A stretch of 64,000 nucleotides of DNA from Morinoia aosen (Eukaryota > Arthropoda > Malacostraca > Amphipoda > Talitridae), in contig CM059562.1 in the NCBI GenBank assembly GCA_030386875.1, positions 47,389,757 to 47,453,756 on the forward strand, given 5' to 3'. Of the stretch, positions 11,460-22,718 are shown in pieces (the stretch's first letter is position 1; every line of letters begins with the position of its first letter). The translations under genes were made by a program, and so were the position numbers. Below the pieces are notes generated by a model. That model saw only the letters and a list, made by a program, of their open reading frames with translations. It ran no database searches and had not been told where the DNA came from.

Positions 11460-11930
11460 CCAAAAATAATTTTTTGTGCTATCTTTTTTCGGTACGTTTC
11501 TCCTGGAACTCACTATTGGAATGATACACTGGCCAATCGTACCTCCATGTTCCTAGCGTTATGTTTGGATCGCACGTCGTTGGTAGTTATGAGGAATCAT
11601 AACACTGAATGAGGGTGAATCTGAACTAATCGGACCACATTACATGCACCCAATACTAAACTCCAATCTCAGTGATCCCAAGCATAGTGCAAACGTTTTA
11701 TCCGATTTGGTGCTGATACAAATGGCTTCCTAGTAGATTTGCATTTTCTAAAATTCACTTTATTCTACTCGCAACGCAGCACTTTGAGAAATTGTTTTAG
11801 ACCTTCACAAAACTGGCTAATTATCATTTACGACGAAGAATGCAGATTTTTCCACCAATTTTTTAAAAGAACTTCTGTTTCTGTCATCAAAAATGTTAGG
11901 CCTTCTACGACCTCCACGGGATGAACAGAG
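11460..11930 (-). pseudogene. Decayed Tc1-like transposase, N-terminal and first catalytic region
   Basis: On the minus strand the pieces read in family order: a basic CRPRRSRPN-type linker (about 11925), a SAALRVE-type recognition helix, then KPFVSAPNRIKRLHYAWDH (the 'KP.IS..NR..RL.WA..H' block), then VMWSD-FRFTL (the family's 'W..VLWSDES.F.L', first catalytic Asp, here with a stop in place of the Glu), then a YDWPVYHS segment. Several stops and shifts mean it is dead. It is a different copy from the remnant at 8950-9620, since it covers the opposite half of the protein; the MITE lies between them. Confidence 0.72.
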
Positions 11931-12568
11931 TTTGCAATCTTGTTTCTAGCTTGCTATTGTTTTCATGTACATCTCCGGTGTAAATATAAAATGTAAAGTC
12001 TAGATGTTCTCCAAACAACCCAATTAAAAATCATCGCCCTTTTCTTGTAGGAAATTAGTCGTAAAAGGTAAAAAACGTCCCAAAAGGGCCAAAAAATCAC
12101 GACTTCAAACCGACTCCTACCTATACTTGGCCTATTACGGCTTGAAAATGGCCCTTCATTCAACTGGCCTTTAATAGGTCTAGTCAATGGCTGTTTTCGG
12201 GCTCATTCGGTCGTTTAAAGTCGTTTTCTAGCCGTTTTCGACGACCTCGATTTAGATACGTAATAGATTGTAAAAATAATTGTAATCGTAAATGTTGAGC
12301 ATATCGTATTACTTCAGTAAATAATTATTTATCAGTTCAGTATATAACAATAAATTCCACATTTAATATTAACTCACGCAGTCATCGGCCGCCCTTAAAA
12401 TAAAATAATTTTATTCTTTCTCATTAGACTAGCGAGAACAAGTTAGTGATCGACATTTAGCAAACCACGATGTTCGACGGCTGATATGTAATACGGTCAT
12501 TAAAACCCAGTATTTTTATAAGTAAAAAATATCTCAATAATGTCTGTGCTATTTTTAAAACTGGATTT
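11931..12568. other. Unassigned AT-rich spacer
   Basis: Nothing supported. A 74-codon minus-strand frame at 11963-12187 has no domain. Confidence 0.5.
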
Positions 12569-12570
12569 AC

Positions 12571-12829
12571 CGGCGTGAACAATCTGCGAGCCAAGTCACA
12601 AGTCAAGCTACGAGCCAAATTTTGTATGGATTTTAAAAAACTAAATGAGCTTCAACTACCCTGCCCAATCCTAAATTAGTTAAATTAGGTTAGGTAAGAC
12701 CGGCGTGAACAATCTGCGAGCCAAGTCACGAGTCAAGTTGGGAGCCAAATGTTGTATGGATTTTAAAGAGCTAAATTAACTTTAACTAACCTAACTTAGT
12801 TAAAGTTAGATTAGGTAAGGGTGGCCAAA
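12571..12829. repeat. Two-copy tandem duplication, 130-bp unit
   Basis: Copy 1 (12571-12700) and copy 2 (12701-12829) both start CGGCGTGAACAATCTGCGAG, share 'gagccaa.t.ttgtatggatttta', and end with a TTAGGTTAGG-like segment. They are diverged by scattered substitutions. The unit has no coding frame. Confidence 0.85.
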
Positions 12830-13464
12830 GTTAGTTTCGATTAGTTTCATCAATTAATTATTACTATAAATTTCGGCTTAGTAGTTAATAAAATATTATG
12901 CTCATGTGGATATCCAGAGCTGGTCATAGATACTTCAAAATGTATCTAGAGACTAGATACAAGGCTTAAAATATATCTAGATTCTAGATACACGGCAAAA
13001 ATGTCTCTAGATACTTCTTTAAAAGTTTCTAGATACTTTTTTAAATTCCCTCTGTCTCACTACTTCATCGTACAACATACACCAAAAAACCTTTCAACAC
13101 AAAGATAAACTAGTAGGAGTTATTTATCCGATGAAACTGTAAGGCGACGTATTGTGGCTGCTTCGCCTGTTGAGTTCCAATTGAGGCGATTGAAGCAGCG
13201 GCCTAACTTATACTCCTGCAGGTGGTATCGGTGAACCATTAGAACATTTACTTTAGTAGTATATAGTTTGACAGTGAAACGCGCAGGATGAGTTGGAACT
13301 TTTGTAATTTAAATTTACATTGATATATATTAAAACTACTGAACATAAAAGGACTTGAATAAGATTTTGAGGGGTAACTAAGGTAGGGCACTACAAGTAC
13401 CCCCCCCCCTTAGAGAGAAAGCAGTTCGAACGATACAATTTAGTATATAAAGATGATGATGCTG

Positions 13465-13622
13465 GAAAGCGTTGGTGCCGAGCGATGAAGCCGAGCGATG
13501 AAGCCGTGCAATGAAGCTGAGCGATGAAGCCGAGCGAAGAAGCCATGCGATGAGGCCGTGCGTAGAGGTCGAGCGATGAGACTGTGCGATGAGATAAGGC
13601 GGAACGATGAGGCTGTGCTGTA
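13465..13622. repeat. Minisatellite, GCCGAGCGATGAA-type unit
   Basis: About ten degenerate units of 13-16 bp built on 'gcyg[ag/tg]cgatga'. The regularity produces repetitive Ala/Ser/His-rich frames on the minus strand (RLHRSASSLG-like), which are artefacts. Confidence 0.85.
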
Positions 13623-13699
13623 GGCATTTAGCGGCTCGGTTGTGCATTTTCGCGCTTGGTTAAACGTACTTTGTGGCGCTCGAAACACCTAGCGGAAAA

Positions 13700-13960
13700 T
13701 GCGACGAAGATTAGCTCGCGATAGCTTGTGCTCGTGATAGCCATGTGCTAGAGGTTCTGCCGCCGTGCGGCAGAGACCCGGGTTCGAAACTCGGCGCTGG
13801 CGGTGGCGATTTTCTCTGTTGGGTATAGGAGAAAAATTCCAAGCACAATACCCCACTCTACCCAGGTGTCTGAAATGGGTGCGGCTGGGTTCACCACTTG
13901 TAAGAGCTGGCGATTCGTCTGGGGTCACCACTTGTAAGGCCAGAGTTACCTACAACCAAC
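13700..13960 (+). mobile_element. tRNA-derived SINE, copy 1 (diverged head)
   Basis: A pol III B-box (GGGTTCGAAACTC, 13781-13793) is followed by a body 'cgattttctctgttgggtata', 'caagcacaataccccact', 'acccaggtgtctgaaatgggt'. The same body, in the same order, occurs in the minus-strand SINE at 19834-20111, which defines the family. The tRNA-like head here is altered and the A-box is not convincing. The 3' part differs from copy 2, with a duplicated 'caccacttgtaag' (13892-13938). Confidence 0.8.
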
Positions 13961-14582
13961 TATGGCTAAAGCAGCAACAACTCCTGGCCTTACAAGATAT
14001 ACAAAATATACTTATATTCCTTTCGTTATACATCTTGATCAAAACTATAAATAATTAATCCAGTTAACATGAAAACTAGGATAGAAAAGCTAACTGCTGA
14101 GCATAACATCAAATTGGCACTTTATTAATACATCATATAAAATAAATATGAATGAAAACATTTAGGTGTTCAAACACTTGGGTGGTCGAACGCTGAGCAT
14201 TCAACTCTCTTTATCGTGTAAAAAATTTGATGTTTGAGCGACCTGATCTGTGAAAACATTTACTGAATGAAGTAATCGTATTAAATTCAGTAAATGTTTT
14301 GACAGATCAGACAGCCATAGCATCAGATTCTGTACATGGTATAAAGAGCTGAATGGTCAGCGTCCCAGCACTTGATAATTACCATTCATAATCCTTTCAA
14401 AAAGAAGTGCAGTTCTAAATCTAAAATGTAAAAAGTATCTCGTACATATGGAGATATTTGTAAAAATATCTAAAGATAATTGTATCTAGATTCACGTAGA
14501 GACCCCAAAAGTATCTAGAAATAGTATCTAGATACAAAGTGTGCAGATACTGACCAGCTCGGTAGACATCACTCATATATTA

Positions 14583-15166
14583 TGTCGCAATTCCAGCCAT
14601 TGCTCTAACACTGAGGTCCCTTGCGGACTTTATAAGGCACAAAAAAGCCTTCCGCAATGAAGGGCATAGGCTGTGCTCCTTCTAATCAGTCTAAAATTAA
14701 TAACGCTGATAAATTTACGACTAAGCGGAGCAATGGCGGGGTTCCTCGCGTCTACGGCGACAAATGTAAATTTGAATACTAAAACGTTCGTCTGAACTTC
14801 TTGTTCGAGTCCTAAGCCAGCGCGACGGATTCGAGCAAGCCAAGGAGCGTGGCGCCATAACGCTGCCACGTCAGATTGAAACCGGCCGTGACCGCGAGTG
14901 CACCTTCCTTTAGTGTGCTCTGCGGGACTCGGCATTCTGCCCTCGCTACCTGGGACTTCTTGGGTCCTTGACAGCCGGCTACAGTGAAGAGTGTTCGCCT
15001 GAACATTGTTTTCGAAGATCTTCAGGTGAGACTCCCGCTAATGACGCTCCGCTTGTCTTTAATTATTTTAACATTTTCTGAGTTACCGGCCCCAGGGGGG
15101 TTCCCGGTAAATTTGTGTGCCGTTAATTCGGGGAGTTGAGTCCACTTGTTAAGGTGGCTGCGCACA
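14583..15166 (+). repeat. BEL/Pao 5' LTR
   Basis: 584 bp, starting TGTCGCAATTCCAGCCATTG. It aligns with 22018-22210 plus 22719-23066 plus 24915-24919 of the 3' LTR, with scattered substitutions and small indels. The divergence is greater than for any Gypsy LTR pair here. Confidence 0.85.
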
Positions 15167-15918
15167 AATTTTTATTCGAAAACAATGTTGCTTTAAATCT
15201 CAACTCTCACTTTCGAAATTTCAATTCGAAAGATGATGTCCTTTCTTCATAAAGAGACACCTTTAAAAGAACTAAAAATGTTCTAAGCCGTGCTGCTTCT
15301 CCGCAGTTTGCCTAAACGGCAATTAAGCCGGCTTGATCTCAGCGCCATCTAGTTACTGGTAGAGCTTGGCTGGAATTCGGCAGGTTAAATCCTGGTATCT
15401 ATCTATTTTCATCTTGAATTCTAACTTTTTCTTTTCAAAAAAGCGGGAAATTTATCGTGTCAAATTTTAATTGCGTCTTAGCGCCGCGCTGTCCTGTAGC
15501 GAGGGCCGATTTTCAGTCTCCTTAGGTGTAAGTTGAGAGCAGCTTGTATTTTAGGCGAGGTTCCTCGTTGTATTGCTTAAGAACCTTACGTTTTACAGGT
15601 TCTGGCCTTTTGAACCTCGTCTAACTTTTATTAGGTTCTCTCATTAATATATGAAACTATTCTTTAACTCAATTTGAGTGTGTAAACTTTAAAAATAGAA
15701 ATGTTGTGAATTAAACTGGTGGGGTAAGTGTAATCTTATGTGTATTTTCTATGTCATTAATGTGTTTTTCTATGCTTTTAAAAGGGATATAACTTGTCCA
15801 CTTTAAAGTGTTGACTTCTCTCTGTTTAGCTGAACTTTTTCTAATAAGCCTTGAAATAGAAATTCGATTATTTAATAATGGAAATGGAAAAGTGTACTGC
15901 CTTAGCCTTAAGCATTAG
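15167..15918 (+). other. BEL/Pao leader
   Basis: This is the untranslated region between the 5' LTR and the open Gag frame. It contains no recognisable tRNA-complementary TGG primer site directly after the LTR. No other gene is seen. Confidence 0.6.
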
Positions 15919-17154
15919 ATTGGGGGCATAAAGTGTAGCATAACCTCTCTTAGAAAAAAAGCTCTCTCACCTAGCTGTGATCCGGCCTTTCTTATTGAAG
16001 CTGTTCCTCAATTAAGTGGGCTGTTACAGTCTTTTCGAATTTTGTCCTCTACTATTCCTTCAGATGTTAGTGAGGTTTCTGAGGAGGAACTGGTTAGGAG
16101 GTCGGAGTATGAGGTTCAGGTCATAGAACTTATGGTAGAACTTAAAAAACTCATTTCCACTTCCCAGGTGCTAAACGCTAGTGCTACCGGTGAACCTTCT
16201 GTATCTAAAGTTTCTACTTCTGATTTTCCTTTGAATATCTTTAGAGCACCTTAGTTGACACTGAAAAAATTCAGTGACAATGAGGGATGCCCTTTCAACT
16301 TCCTTCACTTTCAAGAGTCCTTTTCTAATGCCCTTCAGGCTTATCCTAACATGAGTGGGAAACAAAAGTTTATCTTCCTCAAAAATCAACTTCAAGGAAG
16401 AGCTCTCAGTCTTATAGAGGGACTTCCTAACGAAGAAACTAGTTTTCTATTTGCTTGGGCATTTCTTAAGCAAGATTTTCTTAACGCTGATAGATTAATC
16501 TCCTTAGCTCTTGATGAGATCCTGAGCTGTCCCAGTGTTCATAATCTAAACGAAATAAATTCTTTTCTCTCTAAGGTTAAATTTCGCCTTCTTGAGCTTT
16601 CCAAGTTGGGTTTGGATTTCTCCTATGAGAAGTCGGGTAACCTACTGTTTTCTGTTGTAATCAAAACTAAACTTCCCGAATTTTTCCTGTTGGAACTACT
16701 TCGTTATTTTAAAGCGAGTTTCTTTTCCTTGGAGATGTTTGAGAATGCTCACAAAGTGCTTTCTCTTCTCGAAACCAAAAATAAATCCAAACCATTTCAT
16801 GTATTCCGTAGTAAGGAAACAGAACTGGTGACCCGTACTGAGGTGAGGGACAAAACGCCATATTTACCTAAACCTAATAAATCGCCCGATGTTAAGGTAT
16901 GTCGCTTCTGCAATCAGGCAAACCACCCTTCGTTTGCATGCAGGCGATTTAATTCGCACGAAAAACGTGTGAAACGGGCTGGTGAATTAAAATTATGTTC
17001 TACCTGTCTAAGTAGTAAGCATTTGTCTAGTGCCTGTCCCTCCAAAGTCAAGGGTCTCCCGTTCTTGTGCTCCTTGTGTAAAGCTAACAATCATGTTAGC
17101 CCATTGTGTCCTAAATTTATTGAATCCAGTGCCTTTGTTGCAACCTCCTCATGA
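15919..17154 (+). pseudogene. gag: BEL/Pao Gag
   Basis: This encodes the capsid/nucleocapsid part. The frame is open from 15919 but has no ATG near its start, and it is cut by an in-frame TAG at 16252-16254 before resuming to a TGA at 17152-17154. The central part (LKKFSDNEGCPFNFLHFQESF region) matches the BEL Gag 'P.F.G....W..F...F' core. Three CCHC-like knuckles follow near the C-terminus: CRFCNQANHPSFAC, CSTCLSSKHLSSAC and CSLCKANNHVSPLC (about 16900-17130). Three knuckles next to protease is usual for BEL/Pao. The protease frame continues in phase after the TGA, so Gag-Pol was once one frame. Confidence 0.88.
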
Positions 17155-18972
17155 CGGTTAAAGGCACGTCTAAGGATGTGCCCCCTTGTTGCTCTTACCA
17201 CCAAGTATGGTGGGGTAACTAAGCGTGTTAATTTTCTAATTGATAGCGGCAGTCAGTCGTCGCTTATTTATTTGGATACCGTAAGTTCCGACTATTCTGA
17301 TGTAAACTTGCAGGAGCTAACTATTGACACAGTAGGTGCTTCTGTTCCTTTAATTGGTAAGCAAATTAGCATTGAACTCGTGCTTCCGGAAAGTGAGAAG
17401 GATGAGCTTGATGTTTTCGGTATGAGAAATTTAAACCTCCAAATGGGCATGAAAAATTTGAAGGCTAAACTCTAAATTTTAAAAACTAAACTTCCTTTGC
17501 CGACTTCATATCCTGAAGTTATAAATGATGGCATCCAAATTCGCGGAATTTTGGGTGTAGATGCTCTTCAAGCGTTTAAAGTTCTAGAGTTACAGCACGT
17601 AAATGGCTATAAGGCCATGCGCATTTCGAATGGGTTTCTACCCTTTGGGGAGTTAAAATGTTACAACTCCTCTTTACCTCCTCTTGTTGCTTCTAAAACT
17701 AAGAAGCTAACTAATGATCTTAAAACTTCCGTTGAAGGAAATATCAATGTTAAATTATGTAAACCTTCTCTGTCTTCTGACAATGACAATAAAACGAAAA
17801 CTAAAAGGAAAGCTAATGTTAAAATATGTAAACCTGCTCTGTCTCTTGATGGCGAAACTAAATCTAAACCTAAAAGGAAAATTTTTAAGTGTACCTTGAA
17901 TGAAGACCGTTACCGTAATATACTAAATAATTTCTTCGAAACTCCTAAAGTATGTACATCATTATTAGACGTTTCTGAGCAGTGCGTAGTTCAGACTGGA
18001 CTTGATAAGCTGCTTGACCTTGAGCTTATGGGTATACCCTCTAAGGAGGAAGAAAATGATAAAGAATTGGAAGATTTTAAAAATAGTGTTAAACTTGAAG
18101 AAGGTAAATATTCTGTCCAGTTGCCCTGGAATCGCCAACTTTTGGCTAGAGTGCCTAAAAATTTCGTGTTAGCAAGATATCTTGCTGTTAAAGTAGCGAC
18201 TGATAATGCCCAAAAGGGGATTGAACGGGCCTATAATGACGTATTCCTTGAGCAACTTGAATTGGGCATCATTGAACCCATTTCTACCAAAAGGATAGAT
18301 GTGCGGGCGCATAAATGGATTCCGCATAGGCCCGTTATTAGAACGCATGTAGAAACTTCCAAAATTCGTCCTGTGTTCAACTGCTCTTTAAAGGTTAATG
18401 GTTTGCCCAGTCTGAACGAAGCCTCTTATGTGGGTCCTAATCTGATGAATAATTTGTTAGGACTTTTGGTCTATTTCCGTGCAAATACCGTTGTGGTTCT
18501 TTCTGACATATTTAAGGCGTTCTTGCAGGTGAAACTTGCTTGTGATTTCGACCGCAATCAGTTTAGTTTCATCCTTTTCAAGGATGGCAAATTTTTGTAT
18601 TACCGTTACACAACTCTGTTGTTCGGGTTTGTTGCATCTCCTTATATTCTTAACTATCTGCTTAAATTGCATGCCCAAACTATTACTGATTTGACAATTA
18701 GAGACGTTATGGCTAACAAGCTGTACGTCGATAATTTAGCGTTCACAACCGAATGTCCTGAGCAAGCGCTTAGCACATTTCGAAGCGCCAATAGTGCATT
18801 TGAGGAGAGTGGGTTTCCGTTACGCAAATGGAAGTCCAATAATTCTGAACTTCTTTCCCAAATTGACTCTGCTCTATGTAGTGCCGAAGTGCACTCCAGA
18901 GTGCTAGGGTACGACTATAACTCTTCTACTGATCTTTTCTCTGTCTGTAAAAAAGTTGGACTCTTCGTGTAA
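17155..18972 (+). pseudogene. pol: BEL/Pao protease and reverse transcriptase
   Basis: In phase with Gag, this opens with the aspartic protease motif FLIDSGSQSS (about 17235) and is cut by TAA at 17473-17475. It then continues through a basic Lys-rich spacer (17690-17890, two related NVKLCKP/NVKICKP repeats) into reverse transcriptase. RT landmarks are PVIRTHVETSKIRPVFNCS, VLSDIFKAFLQVKL (first catalytic Asp) and the active-site box NKLYVDNLAF. The last is YVDN where the family has YVDD, so one metal-binding Asp is lost. The frame ends at TAA 18970-18972, where the next part is out of phase. The element cannot make active RT. Confidence 0.9.
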
Positions 18973-19833
18973 AACACGAAGAAAAATTCTTTCTGAAGTA
19001 GCGTCTATTTACGACCTCTTGGGAATTTTGTTGCACTTTTCTGTGCGAGATAAGCTCATTTTGAGAAAATTGACGCCCCTGAGGCTAGGTTGGGATCAGG
19101 ATGTTCCGGAAGACATATGTTATGAATGGCAGAAATATTGTCTGGAATTTTCGGAGTTGGGGGATTATGAGTTTCCTAGGATGACTTTGGCTGAGACTAA
19201 AACTACCCAACTTGTTGTATTTTGTGATGCTAGTGCTAGCGCCTTTGGTACCTGTATTTATGGCGTCCAAGAGGATCGCAGCGCATTACTTTTCTCTAAA
19301 GTTGAAGTTTCGCCTTCTCGCCAGCGAACTCTTCCTTCCCTCGAACTCTTGGCTGTGTTTCTTGCCTATCAGTGTCTTGTATCTCTTCTGTGTGATGTTA
19401 ATTTTCCTTTTAAAGTGGCTAATGTAACTATTCTTACTGATTCTCAGGTCACCCTAGCTTGGCTCTTGAGCGGTAAGCCTCCTCGAAAAAATGTATTTGT
19501 AAGCAACAGAATAAAAGAAATAGAAGCCATGCGTAAAAAGCTAAAGTGTAAGACTTTGGCTGCTTTCGGCTATGAGTATGTACCCACGATGTTTAACGTT
19601 GCAGACATGCTGACACGGGGGATTAAGGTATTTAAGTTTCTAGAGTGTAAACCGTTATGGTTATAATGTCCTTCTTGGATCAGAGAAAGTAGAGATAAGT
19701 GGCCTAAGGGTCACTTAGGCTGCATTCCGCAGCAATTTGTTTCAGACACGTGTATAGCAGTTAATGTTGCTCGCCCAGGTGAAGCTTCTATTGTAACGCT
19801 TGAGCTCTTCTCCTCCTATCCAAAAAAGGTTAA
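18956..19833 (+). pseudogene. pol: BEL/Pao connection and RNase H
   Basis: This continues RT after a frameshift, starting with a KILSEVASIYDLLG block that is typical of BEL/Pao just after RT. RNase H residues appear as VVFCDASASAFG (Asp), LPSLELLA (Glu) and TILTDSQVTLAWL (Asp). A TAA at 19664-19666 interrupts the frame after KPLWL, and the same frame then runs on to the SINE target site at 19824-19833. The region after the stop corresponds to the RNase H-integrase linker. Confidence 0.88.
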
Positions 19834-20111
19834 CATCGGCATCTTTGGGATGCTTTATTTCCAATCAAGCCTGAGACATATGATCTAAGCATTGGTTTTT
19901 CACATGTCTTATAACTAACCCTATATATAGGACACCATGACGGTTCCCCCGTAAAGCCGGTACCCATTTCCGACACCTGGGTTGAGTGGGGTATTGTGCT
20001 TGAGCTTTCCCTTATACCCAACGGGGAAAATCTCCGTGCCAGCGCAGAGATACGAACCCGCGACTCCAACATACGAGCCCGATCCCTTAACCACTGTACC
20101 ACGGAGAGCAC
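19834..20111 (-). mobile_element. tRNA-derived SINE, copy 2, with 10-bp target duplication
   Basis: This 278-bp element is inserted in the BEL pol. The direct repeat AAAAGGTTAA lies at 19824-19833 and 20112-20121. On the minus strand the head has an A-box (TGGTACAGTGG, within 20085-20102) and a B-box (GGGTTCGTATCTC, about 20048-20060), the spacing expected of a tRNA-derived pol III promoter. The body matches the copy at 13700-13960. The 3' end (low coordinates) finishes in a short AAAGATGCCGATG tail and not in poly(A). It must be younger than the BEL insertion. Confidence 0.93.
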
Positions 20112-20121
20112 AAAAGGTTAA

Positions 20122-21848
20122 TTACGAACCCAAAGCTGTTGGGTGCGGTGGAGAAGGTATTTAGGGCCGTAGCAATCTGGAAGCGCCCAGATCTGGGGGA
20201 GTCTAAACTTCGAGCGTTTCTTTACCTCGTTTCCTCTATGCAAAGAGAGAATTTTGCCAGCGAGATAGAGGCCTTGGAAAACAAGAATCCTCGTTCGCCT
20301 TTGCTTGTTAGATCTTTCAACTTGTTTCTTGACTCTCATAATTTAATTAGATCCAGCAGCAGCATTGTCTTAGCGGAGGAATTGGATTACAACACTAGGA
20401 ACCCTATTCTGTTGTCTAGTTCTTCTCATCTAACCTATCTTCTGATCTTGCATACCCATAAAACTCTTAATTATCAGGGTATTGAATTGACCGTACAAAA
20501 ACTTAAAATGGACGGTTATTTGATACCTCGCTGTAAGCGTACTGTGCGTGGCGTTCTATCCAAATGCATAGTATGCAAGCGGGTGAACGCTAAGGCTTTC
20601 TCTTATCCTGAACCGCCTGCTTTGCCAGATAGTCGAATTAATTTTGTGAGACTTTTCGCTACCACAGGAATGGACTTTTCAGCTCATTTCTGGGTGTTAG
20701 ATCCGTTTGGCCATAAACAAAAGGTGTATCTTTTACTGTTTACGTGTTTTCAAACTAGAGCTATTCACATAGAGCTTTTTCCTTCCATGACGTTGGAGGA
20801 GTTTTGTTTCGCCTTCATTCGCTTCACGAACGAAAAAGGTGTCCCTAACACCGTGCATTCCGATAATGCTAAAACTTTCGTAGCTGCTTCTGACCTTTTG
20901 GCAGAAGTTTTAACTTCTTCCTTGTATGATAAACGTTTCCGCACTTTTAACATTAAATTTAAAACTATCCCAATCTATAGTCCACAATTTGGTGCGATCT
21001 GGGAACGCTTGTTCAAATCCATCAAGGAAAGTTTGTACAAACTCTTTGGCCGTAGCACTTATCCTTACTCTACATTTCTCACTGCATTTTCTGACATCTC
21101 TCTTAATCTTAATCGACGTCCTCTTTCCTATGCAGAGACGGGGGACACTATTTTGCCTATCATGCCTATTCAATTCCTTCAATTTTATCCAACTTCTAAC
21201 TCTTTAATCCTTTCCGATGAGGTCCTTAACTTGGAAACCGAGGACGATGAACGTCGAGAGCATCTGCTCTCCGCGCTTGAAAGGCGCGACGTCATGGTGG
21301 CCAAGTTTAGGGAACTCTGGTACTCTCAATACTTAATTTCTCTAAGAGGTCCATATCCTCTTAAATCTTTACCTCTTAATAATAAATTCTTGTCTGTAGG
21401 TCAGGTTGTCTTGTTAAGGCATCCCATAAAACCTAGACCATTTTGGACCTTAGTCCGTATCATCGCGCTGCTTCCTGGACGCGATGGCAAGGTCCGGGTT
21501 GTTAAAATTATCAAAGCTGATAACTCAGAGTCTGCCGTTAAAATTTCTTTACTTTACCCCCTGGAGTTAGCTGCTTCTGATACTGCTTAAGAGGAGGGGT
21601 GGGAAAGCGCAGAGGGAAGCTCGAGTGAGGAGGTGTATCATTCTTTCGAGCCTCCCGGGAGTTCCTTTTCTCGTGAGGGTAGTTCCTTTTCTATTGAACG
21701 CCCTAGAGATCAGCATTATTCTTCTGAATCAGACTCCTCGGAAAATTCCGAAGAACCTGAAATTGAGGCAGCTGCTCGGCCTAGGCGGCTGGCAGCTCGC
21801 CAGCAACGTAGCAAGCTTGGCGACTTAATTAGGAGAGGTCACCTCTAA
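20122..21848 (+). pseudogene. pol: BEL/Pao integrase and C-terminal tail
   Basis: The frame resumes directly after the SINE. The zinc-binding region near 20450-20590 keeps CIVCKRVNA and an upstream His, but the usual second His is replaced (HTHKTLNYQG). Catalytic core: GMDFSAHFWV (Asp), VHSDNAKTF (Asp), GAIWERLFKSIK (Glu). A DUF5641-like C-terminal segment (FLSVGQVVLLRHP...RPFWTLVRI...GKVRVVKI) follows. TAA at 21588-21590 separates an in-phase acidic/Ser-rich tail that ends RPRRLAARQQ...KLGDLIRRG, a typical BEL Pol C-terminus. The stop is therefore probably a mutation inside Pol and not its true end. Confidence 0.88.
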
Positions 21849-22017
21849 TGTCCTTCCCTACTTTGTTGCTCTTAAAATTTATATGCACATTAATGTAATC
21901 AATGTTCTTTCTATACTTCCTCTGGAAAGTAACATAAATGTATTAAATTGTTTGTATTTAAAAGCTATGTAACGGAAATTTCTAATGAAAATTCCGTTTT
22001 TTCTCTTGCCGGGTTTG
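21849..22017 (+). other. BEL/Pao 3' untranslated region
   Basis: Short AT-rich segment between the Pol C-terminus and the 3' LTR. No convincing polypurine tract lies next to the LTR; a purine-rich GAGGAGGGGTGGGAAAG sits upstream at 21591, inside the coding tail. Confidence 0.5.
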
Positions 22018-22210
22018 TGTCGCAATTCCAGCCATTGCTCTAACGCTGAGGTCCCTTGCGGACTTTACAAGGCACAAAAAAGCCTGCAGCAATGAAGGGC
22101 ATAGGCTGTGCTCCTTCTAATCAGTCTAAAATTAATAACGCTGATAATTTTACGACTAAGTGGAGCCGTGGCGGGGGTTCCTCACGTCTACGACGGCAAA
22201 TGTATATTTA

Positions 22211-22718
22211 AGGGGGCCCTCCGCCTAAACCTGAATTTTGATCCGATTGGTCTGAAATTCAGCCAGTATATGTATTTTGGAAAGAGAAACATATTTGGCG
22301 GTAAAACTTTTTTTGATTTGGCCTTAGTTTTTTCGAAAAATTTGATAAGTAAGTTTTTTGAGTAATTTTTGTACATATTTCAAAAAGATAGAAGTCAAAA
22401 AGTTCTTATGCTAGAACAAATTCAAAGACAGTTTTGGAATCCTCGTGATATTGCGAACAAACTGATTGACCTGAAATTTTTATTTGAAGCTTTATTTTTT
22501 CTCGATATGCGATATTTGATCAATACCTAAAATATACCTATTTTTAGGCTTTGAACAAGCCTAAAACAAATTAAATGTACAAATCGGAAAATCAAAGCCA
22601 ATCAGTTTGTTAGAAATGTTCCATGGATTCTAAAACTGTCTTTGTTTTCTTCCTAGCATAAAAACTTTTTGACTTCTAATCTTTTGAATGATGAAAATAA
22701 GTGACTTTGCAGTACGGG
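22211..22718. mobile_element. Fold-back insert in the BEL 3' LTR
   Basis: About 508 bp of AT-rich DNA replaces about 30 bp of LTR. Arms at 22388-22445 and 22618-22682 are inverted (GAAGTCAAAAAGTT.TTATGCTAG against CTAGCATAAAAACTTTTTGACTTC, and AACAAACTGATTG against CAATCAGTTTGTT). It has no coding frame of note. Outer termini are not inverted as far as I can see, so the class is uncertain. Confidence 0.6.

Larger units (their letters stand above)
12917..14560. mobile_element. Non-autonomous TIR element with TAGATAC subterminal repeats
   Basis: The ends GAGCTGGTCA and TGACCAGCTC are inverted. Just inside, both ends are packed with GTATCTAG/CTAGATAC motifs (12935-13040 and 14430-14545) in opposite orientation, a pattern typical of transposase-binding subterminal repeats. 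The flanks (GATATCCA and GGTAGACA) could be a decayed 8-bp target duplication (5 of 8 match), which would suggest a hAT-like origin; this is weak. The interior holds a minisatellite and a SINE and no transposase. Confidence 0.6.

Noticed and set aside
13781-13793. A tRNA gene around the B-box
   Set aside because: No cloverleaf or convincing A-box; the downstream body marks it as a SINE.
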